Below, one piece after another: positions 1 to 7,900 of a stretch of 26,862 bases of DNA; within the stretch, counting starts at the first letter, position 1; every line of letters starts with the position of its first letter. The stretch is from Chloroflexota bacterium (GTDB taxonomy: Bacteria > Chloroflexota > Anaerolineae > Ardenticatenales > Ardenticatenaceae). The DNA is taken from assembly GCA_003520455.1 (NCBI GenBank), contig DOUV01000640.1, forward strand, positions 10,745 to 37,606. Reading direction: 5' to 3'. The translations under genes and the position numbers were made by a program. The notes beneath the pieces are model-generated. The model worked only from the letters and a program-made list of their open reading frames with translations. It had not been told where the DNA came from and searched no databases.

Positions 1-115
1 GTCTGGTTCGCAGCCGGTGCCCACCTCTCGCACCGCCGTCGGAGCGCGCTGTGGGCCAGCACGGGGCCCACCAGACTTCGGAAGTCTGAGGACTTGACCG
101 ATCCTCTAGACAGGG
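1..115 (+). repeat. Dispersed intergenic repeat, copy A
   Basis: The stretch from about 37 to 115 is repeated, inverted and imperfect, at about 22411-22490. Both copies hold the same string of landmarks in the same order: a GGAGCGCG block, GGGCCAGCACG, CCCACCAGACTTC, the palindrome CAGACTTCGGAAGTCTG (72-88), and TCTGAGG followed by CTTGACCGAT and CTCTAG. Nothing in it codes for protein. The left edge may lie outside the window. It looks like a short non-autonomous dispersed element or a structured intergenic repeat. Confidence 0.7.
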
Positions 116-207
116 CCGGGTGGTCGCTGAAGGGGTGGGTCTGAGGGTGGACATTGGGGTGATTGGCCTCTGAGAGGGCCAGGCGCCGGACCAGAAGGGA
201 GGGAAGC

Positions 208-1173
208 GTGCTCCCCTATCGCGACGAGCCGCAGCGCCGGACGCGCGGGCTCCCGTTCGTCACCATTGCGCTGATCCTGATCAACATCGCCGTCTTCGCC
301 TACGAGTTGACGCTCAGCCAGGACGCGGCCATGCGCTTCGTGCGGGCCTGGGCCTTCGTCCCGGACGAGTTTTGGGCCGGCCGGAACCTGATCACGCTCG
401 TGACGGCGCTTTTCCTCCACGGCGGGGTGATCCACATTGCGGGTAACATGCTTTTCCTCTGGATCTTCGGCGATAACGTTGAGGATCAGCTCGGGCATGG
501 AACCTACCTGCTGTTCTACCTGGCGGCGGGCATCGTCGCCAGCATCGTCTTCGCGATTGTCTTCCCGGTGGCGTCGCAGCCGCTGCTCGGTGCCAGCGGG
601 GCGATCGCCGGGGTCCTCGCCGGCTACCTCTTTCTGTTCCCGCGTGCGATGGTTCGGACCTTCCTCTTCTTCGGTCCCTTCCTGGCCGTTGGCCGGGTCG
701 CCGCCGTGCTTCTGATCGGCTTCTGGTTCGTGCTCCAGGTCATGCAGAGCGTGGTTTCGGTCATCGCGATCGCATCCCAGAGCAATGTGGCCTTCGTGGC
801 CCACGTTGGCGGCTTCATCTTCGGCCTGATTGTCACCGGGGTGATCCGCGAGTCCCGCGATCTGAGGGTGGAGTATCGAGGCGGTCGAAGGTGGTGGAGC
901 GCGTCTTTCCGGAACTGGATTCTGCTGGTGGCGGTCATCACCGGGCTGGTGGTGGGAAGCCAGTTCCTGATCATGAGTGGGCAGGCACTCCTCGGTCACC
1001 TTCTGCGGTATCTCACCGGGCTGGGCGGCGTAGGCCTGGCCCTGTTCGACGGCATCGCGCGCTTCAATGGCCAGCGGGGCTTGCTCGGCAGCGGCAGGCA
1101 GAGGAACAGGCTGATCGCACTGTTTCAGGTTGGCGCGGCGCTCTCGCTCGCGGTGCTGCTGTTCATCTCATAG
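208..1173 (+). CDS. Rhomboid-family intramembrane serine protease
   Basis: A membrane-embedded serine protease that cuts transmembrane segments of other membrane proteins; its substrate cannot be told from sequence. I chose the GTG at 208 because a GGGAGGG ribosome binding site lies just upstream and the protein then begins MLPYRDEP, the usual start of this subfamily; an in-frame TTG at 163 has no such site. The 321-residue protein carries the rhomboid signatures: HGGVIHIAGN (71-80, with the conserved H and N of the oxyanion region), the catalytic serine in GASGAIAG (S130), and the catalytic histidine in AHVGGFIFG (H199). About six hydrophobic helices form the core. The C-terminal 100 residues add one or two more hydrophobic segments (about 250-270 and 305-320), separated by a basic stretch. 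It stands alone, with no co-directional partner close by. Confidence 0.93.
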   Translation: MLPYRDEPQRRTRGLPFVTIALILINIAVFAYELTLSQDAAMRFVRAWAFVPDEFWAGRNLITLVTALFLHGGVIHIAGNMLFLWIFGDNVEDQLGHGTYLLFYLAAGIVASIVFAIVFPVASQPLLGASGAIAGVLAGYLFLFPRAMVRTFLFFGPFLAVGRVAAVLLIGFWFVLQVMQSVVSVIAIASQSNVAFVAHVGGFIFGLIVTGVIRESRDLRVEYRGGRRWWSASFRNWILLVAVITGLVVGSQFLIMSGQALLGHLLRYLTGLGGVGLALFDGIARFNGQRGLLGSGRQRNRLIALFQVGAALSLAVLLFIS

Positions 1174-1974
1174 CTCATAGCAAAGCGTCCGGGAGATCGA
1201 CTGGCTTCTGGCTGGCCTTAGCTGATGCACCAATTCTGATACCACTCACGCGAATCCCCGCATCGATTCGGGCAGCAGGTCCCGACCTTCTTTTTACTGC
1301 CGACCCCTCGGCCACCAGAACTGCCAAACGGATCCTCTCCTTCGCTGAGCAGTCCGCCGCCATGATTGATCGTGAATTGCGGGCCTGGTATCGGCGACGT
1401 GCTGCCAGGTCCTGATCATTATTCCGACTTTTCGTTCCGATGCTTGCAAGGTTACTCGATTGTCCAGGTGGTCTCAGTTCTTCCGCTGGACTTTTGAGTG
1501 GCCCTGGAAAATGATTGTCACCGGCCTTTACAGGACGGTGTGTTGTTGCTATACTCGTACAACATTGCCTGCAGTAGATTGCAGACCATATACTTCGGGA
1601 CTTCGTTCCATCCATCACATCTTCCATCGACAGACGCGAGCTTCTCCTCTGAGGCATCCGTAATGTCAGTCCCGGTCCTCCACATCAGCCACCCTGTATT
1701 TTAACCCCAGACCCAGGAGAGTAGCCCCCGACGGGCCTCGAACGGAGACAGGCACGGAAGTAGCAGACGCATCACTACCTCCGCCAAGAGCGGTCCCGGC
1801 CTCGTAGCCGAATCGAGCATCTGTTCTCTTTAATCGACACAGGACAAACGTACCCGGCGATCAGTCGCTTGCCTGAGCAGGAAGTCAGCACCGCGATTCC
1901 TGCCGTCCGCCGAGCGGCTATTACCGGGAAGCGGACACCACACGACAGCATGCCCATGAGGCGGGAGGCGAGCC
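1174..1974 (+). other. Long non-coding gap between rhomboid and RHS genes
   Basis: About 800 bases without a convincing gene. Short open frames occur on both strands (for example 891-1415 plus and 1175-1657 minus), but they lack ribosome binding sites and recognisable domains and partly overlap the rhomboid gene. Two points stand out: a tandem 7-base repeat CTCATAG at the rhomboid stop, and a good sigma-70-type promoter at 1527-1555. The last 410 bases would then be the untranslated leader of the RHS gene. A degenerate gene fragment in the first half cannot be excluded. Confidence 0.55.
1527..1555 (+). promoter_or_regulatory. Probable sigma-70 promoter of the RHS toxin gene
   Basis: TTTACA (1527-1532) and TATACT (1550-1555) are separated by 17 bases; each hexamer matches the consensus at five of six positions. 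Transcription would start near 1562, leaving a leader of about 410 bases before the start codon at 1975. No other promoter this good was seen in the gap. Confidence 0.45.
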
Positions 1975-4900
1975 ATGCCGCGCTTGTTCCGAGTTTTGTC
2001 CCTGGTAGCCCTCGTTGCATTCCTTCTGCCCCCACCCGGGGAGAGCACCGCGATGGCCGAACCGGCAGGTAGATTGCTCCAGGCTGCTGCGGTTCACCTC
2101 CTGCCGACACAGGTCATCCCTGTATCGCCTGGGCAGGCCAGGCGAATCGACTACGAGCAGGCCAGCCTGGAAATTGGCGCCGATGCGTTGCCAGGCGAGA
2201 TCCTCATCAGCATCACTCCGCTACGCCAGGATGATGTGCCCGCCCTCGATGCGGGGATGACCAACATCACCCGGGGCCCGCGACGAGGTTACCGTTTCCA
2301 GCCCCACATGCGGTTCAGGAAGAAGATCAGGGTGACCCTCCCGTACGACAAGGCCCTGATCCCGCCCGGTTTCACGGAGCAAGACGTCAAGACCTTCTAC
2401 TTCGACGAGCAAGCTCGGACCTGGAGAGAACTCGAGCGGATAAGCGTCGATTCTCAGAGGAAGGTGATCGTTAGCCTCACCGATCACTTCACCGACATGA
2501 TCAACGCCGTTGTGGCGGCGCCAGATCCCTCGCTGCCCATGTCCTACAATCCCAGCAGTTTGAAGGACATCGAGGCCGCCGATCCGGGCGAGGGTATCAA
2601 TCTGATAGAGCGGCCCCAGGTCAACAACCTGGGTGAGGCTCGATTCTCCTACCCGATCCAGCTACCGCCGGGCCGCGACAACATGCAGCCGCTGCTAGAG
2701 GTGAATTACAACTCCAGCAGCGCCAACGGGTGGATGGGTCTCGGCTGGGATATCCGCATATCGGGGCTTACCATTGACACTCGCTGGGGCGTGCCGCGTT
2801 ACGATCGCGATGTCGAGACGGAAACCTACTTGCTCGACGATGGTCAACTCACCCCGCTCGCCCATCGTGGCGCCCCGCAGGTTCGCACCCCCGAGAAGGT
2901 ATTTCACGCGCGCGTCGAGGGTGAATTCCAGCGGATCATACGGCATGGTAGCCAGCCAAAGAATTACTGGTGGGAGATCGTCGACAAGAACGGCATGCGC
3001 TCCTTCTACGGCGGCGATCCACAGACCAATGGCCCGGCGGCTGACGCCACGCTTACGGATGCCAACGGCAACATTTTTAAATGGGCCCTGCGCGAGGTGC
3101 GTGACCTCAACGGCAACGGAGTGAAATACGGGTACACTCGCATCTCTGATCCAGGAATCAGCGGCGGCACCATGCCGGGCTCCCAACTCTATCTGAAGAC
3201 GATCAACTATACGCAGTCCAACGGCGCCGCCGGCGCCTTCACTGTCAACTTTCTCCGAGATAGCGAACTCCCCAACGTACCCAACTACGCGGGTCTGTCA
3301 AGCTACCAGCGCCGCCCCGACGTTATGATTGATGCCCGTGGCGGCTTCAAGATGGTCACAGCCGCCCTCTTGAAGCGCATCGAGGTTACCTTCAACCACG
3401 AGTTGGTCCGCCGCTACGACTTCGTGTACCAGGTGGGCGCTTTCAACAAGACGCTGCTTCAGTCCATCTCTCAGAGCGGCGAAGACGGTACGGTGTTCAA
3501 CATGCATACGTTTACGTATTACGACGAGCTGTTGGATGCCGGGGGCGCTTATCAAGGGTTCGGTGGCCCCACCGATTGGAGCACTGGCAGCGATAACGTC
3601 ACTGCGCCCGCCGTACCCATTGAGGGCCAGGCAAGCGCTCTCGGCGGGTCGGTCAGCACCAGCGTTGGCGGCCATCTCTACGTCGGGTTCAACCTGGAAA
3701 GTCCTACAAAGGAGGGATCGGGCGGCGGTAAGGTTGGCTTCAATTACAGCAGCACGGACACCGTGCTGGAGATGATCGACCTCAACGGGGACGAGCTTCC
3801 TGATAAGGTCTTTAAGGGCGGCGACGGCCAGGTCTACTTCCGGCTCAATCGATCCGGACCCGGTGGTACGACCGCCTTCGACCCGCCGGTGCCTGTCACC
3901 AGCCTGCCCGCTATTGCCAGGGAGAGTTCTGCGACGATCTCGCTGGGCCCGGAGTTGTATCTGGGTGTCAACGTCCTATACAACCATGCCGAGACCTTTA
4001 CGACGAGTCCTGTCTACTTCAGCGATGTCAACGGAGACGGGTTGGCCGACCTGGTTAACAGCAAGCAGGTGTTGTTCAACCATCTTGTCAACGGTGTGCC
4101 CAGCTTTACACTTAACAGCGGTGATACGCCCGTGCCTGTTGGGTCTGGCGCGGTCGACAGCGCCGGGGTCATCTCGGATTACACCGCTCTGTACGAGAAG
4201 GAAATCGATAGCTTCCCACTCGTCGATACCGTGCGTCGCTGGGTGGCGCCATATGACGGTCAGATTCAGATCACCGGCAACGCCGCCCTCATCCCGGATA
4301 CCAGCCCGGAGCGCGGCCAGTACCAGACCGCTGATGGCGTGCGCGTGGCCATACAGCAGAATGGTAGCGAGCTGTGGATGACCCAGGTCGCTGCCGACGA
4401 CTATGGCCCCAAGACACCCACCGGTGTTGATGCCATTTCCGTGCGGGCTGGCGACCGCATTTACTTCCGCGTCCAGTCGGTGTTCGATGGAAGATACGAC
4501 GCGGTTGCCTGGGATCCCCAGATTACCTACCTCAATATCCAGCCGACCACCGACGTCAACGGGCTCAATCCTTACGCCTACCAGGCGTCGGCCGATTTCG
4601 TCCTGGCCGGCCGCCGCGATCTGTTCGCGGTCGCACCCCTTACCGGCACAGTGCGCCTCGCCGGAACGTTGCACAAGCTCGGCCAGACCACCGACGATAC
4701 CACCCTGCTTGTGCTCAAGAATGGCACACCGCTGTTCAGCCAGACTCTGGCGTGGAACGAGACCGGCGATTTCAGCCTACCGCCCGATTTCGAGGTCCTC
4801 AAAGGCGACAAGATCCAGTTGCGCGTGAAAGTCGATTCGCCTATCGACTTGCGCCAGCTCCAGTGGACAGCCAGCCTGTTCTACGTTTCCACCCCTGTCC

Positions 4901-7900
4901 CCGGGATCCCACTCCAAGATAGTAGCGGTGCTTACCTGCTGCAGCTTCACCCGCCGTATGACATCGACATGTATCCGGCGAGCAATCTCACAGCCCCACA
5001 GCAAGCCTGGTCCGTGCCACAGACTGGCACCCTGACCGTCGTATCGCGGCTATCGGCGGTCGCGGGCGACGCGAACGGTGTGGTCACCCTCACCGTCAAA
5101 CGCCAAAACGCGCTCGTGGCCAAGCGCACCATCGCAGTCAGCCACGGCGTGGTGCAAAACGTCCAGTTTAACGTCGATGTCACCCAGGGGGACCAAGTCT
5201 ACTTCGACTACTCGGTCTACGATCCGGCGCTGGCCGGCAAGCTGTCCACCCCCACCGTCGTGGTAGCCTACGGGGATCCGAACGACAGCGCGGTCACCAG
5301 CTACACACCGCCCAGCGCCCTCCACAGCGCGGTGGTCCCGGGCCTATTTGCAGAACCCTATCGCGGCTGGACCTACGCCGGCTACAACGGCAATCGGGAC
5401 CGGGCTTCGAGGCCGATCGATGAAGCCCGGCTGGTTCTGTCCGACGTCATGCCGCCGCGCAACCCGGATGGCACCGTCAACTACAACAACTACAATCCGG
5501 TCAACGCCGGGGCCTACCCGTTCACGCCCTTTCCCCAGCAGGGCTACTGGCGTGGACCCGCCGACTTGAGTTGGGTCGCAGGCGACGAGATGAGCAGCTC
5601 ACGGCTGGGTCCGGCCTTTGTCTCAGTGCCGCAGGCCAACAATTTCGCTGGCAGCCGGGCCGTCGCCCGGCTGAGCCGTACCTCCCAGGATGCTGTGGCG
5701 GCCGGTTTGGGTCCCTTGGGCGGATCGTTCTCCAGCGGTATCAGCTATGGCGAAGTGGATTTCCTGGACATGAACGGCGATGGCTTCCCAGATATCGTCG
5801 GGAACGGCCACATCCAGTACACCAACTCGCAGGGCGGCCTGGAAGCAAGCAACCGCGCCCTGGCCGGTCTGGGCCACGTGCGGGACAGCGACGATTTCGC
5901 CCAGAACATCGACATCGGCGGAAATGCGGCCATGTTCAAGGCCAACGCGCGCGGTGAGGTGAACACGTCCGGCAGGGGCGCTCCCAAAGAGAACCGGACT
6001 GGTAGCCAGATGGCCCTGCTAGGGTTCGGTGGCAGCCTGGGCAACGGCACCTCCGATATTCAGACTGATTTGATCGACATCAATGGGGATGGTTTGCCAG
6101 ATCGGGTCTCCCAGGGCGGTTCCCAGCTCAGGGTGGCCTTGAACCTGGGGTATGGCTTCGCACCCACCGAATCGTGGGGCAGCGCCGCCATCAATGCCGG
6201 CGCGAGCAGAGATTATTCCCTCGGCGCCGGGGTCGGGTTCAACGGCGGCATCTATGACTTTGCGGGCGGCGTGTCGTTCGACAAGAATCAGTCTCAGGCT
6301 GGCTGCCAGGGGCTGGATCTTCTGAGTGGCTCGTGCACTCAGACCGGTCAGATCCTGGTGGATCTCAACAACGACGGTCTGCCAGACCAAGTCAGCCTGA
6401 ATGGGAATCGTCTACGCGTTGCCTTTAACACGGGGAACGGATTCGCGCCGGAGGCCGATTGGACCGGTGCGATGTCTGGCGGCATTGATACCAGCGCGAA
6501 TGTGAGCGCAGGCGGTGGTTTGTACTTTACCATCGGTATTGGCCCGCTGTGCCTCCCTCTTCCGGAGTGTTATATCATTATCAACCCGGGCGGCGATGGC
6601 AGCCAGAGCATGGCGCGCCAGGAAACCGCCCTGCTTGACGTCGATGGGGACGGCTATCCCGATCACATCTCCAGCACCGGCGACAGTAGCATGACTGTGG
6701 CGCGCAACCGCACTGGCCGCACCAACCTGTTGAAGTCCGTCCAGCGCCCACTCGGGGCCACCATCGACCTCGACTACCAGCGCAATGGCAATACCTATGA
6801 TCAACCCCAATCGCGTTGGGTGCTATCCAGGGTCTCGCTCTTTGACGGCACGCCCGGCGATGGCGTCGACACCCAGGTGACGACCTACCAGTACGAGAAT
6901 GGTTTCTACAACCGCCTGGAGCGCGAGTTCTACGGGTATCAGCGTGTCACCGAGGTGCAGCGCGACGCATCCAACGGCGAGATCCCCTACCGCACCATCG
7001 TCCGCGAGTATGCAAACAACAGCTTCTTCACGCAGGGTTTGCTGACGCGCGAGCTCACGCAGGATGCCGCCGGGCACCCGTTCATCGAGACGCAAAACAC
7101 GTACTCCCTGGTGGACACCGCCACCGGTCAGGGGGCTGATCCCCAGAGCACCACTGCCGCCGAGTTCCCGCAACTCGTGCGTACCGACCGGCGCTTCTAC
7201 GAAGGTAGCCCGACCCCCGGGAAAAGCACGTACACCACGTTCCGGTACGACGCCTTCGGCAATATGACCCAGATGTTCGATGCTGGGGATGTGGGTGCCG
7301 GCGACGATGTGCAGGCGGACATCGACTACTCAGCATGCACAGACAACTACGTTGTCGACCAACCGACCAAGAACGTCGTCAGTAGTAATGGCGCCGTGCT
7401 GCGTCACCGCGAGGCGACCGTTGACTGCGCGACTGGCGACGTCACACAGATCCGCCAGTACCTGGAAAATGGCGAGGCCGCGGTGATCGATCTGGTCTAC
7501 TTCCCCAACGGCAACGTGCAACGTGTCACTGGGCCCAGCAACAATAATGGACAGCGCTACGAGGTTCTCTACGAGTACGACCCCACCGTCCAAACGCACA
7601 TCACGAAGATCACGGACAGCTTTGGCTACATCTCTACCGCGACGTACAACCTCAAATACGGCGAGGTAGAAACCGTCACCGATACGAACGACAACCCGAC
7701 GGCCTACGTCTACGATGCTTTTGGCCGCCTCGCGAGCGTTACCGGACCCTACGAGCAGAGCGGTCCGGCGCCGACGATCCGCTTCGAATACCACCCCCAG
7801 GCGGCAGTCCCGTGGGCAATTGCCAGGCACCTCGATGTTTTCCGCGGCCCGGCGGCCACCATCGATACGGTAGTGTTCGTCGATGGGCTCGATCGCGTGC

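Noticed and set aside
163..207. TTG start giving a longer rhomboid
   Set aside because: There is no ribosome binding site and the extra residues are a run of arginines; GTG at 208 has a strong site and gives the usual start.
106..999. 297-codon open frame on the minus strand
   Set aside because: It is antisense to the rhomboid gene, with low-complexity His/Glu/Arg/Pro composition typical of shadow frames.
1175..1657. 160-codon minus-strand frame in the gap after the rhomboid gene
   Set aside because: It has no ribosome binding site, no recognisable domain and ends right at the rhomboid stop. The plus-strand frame 891-1415 has the same faults. Kept as non-coding.
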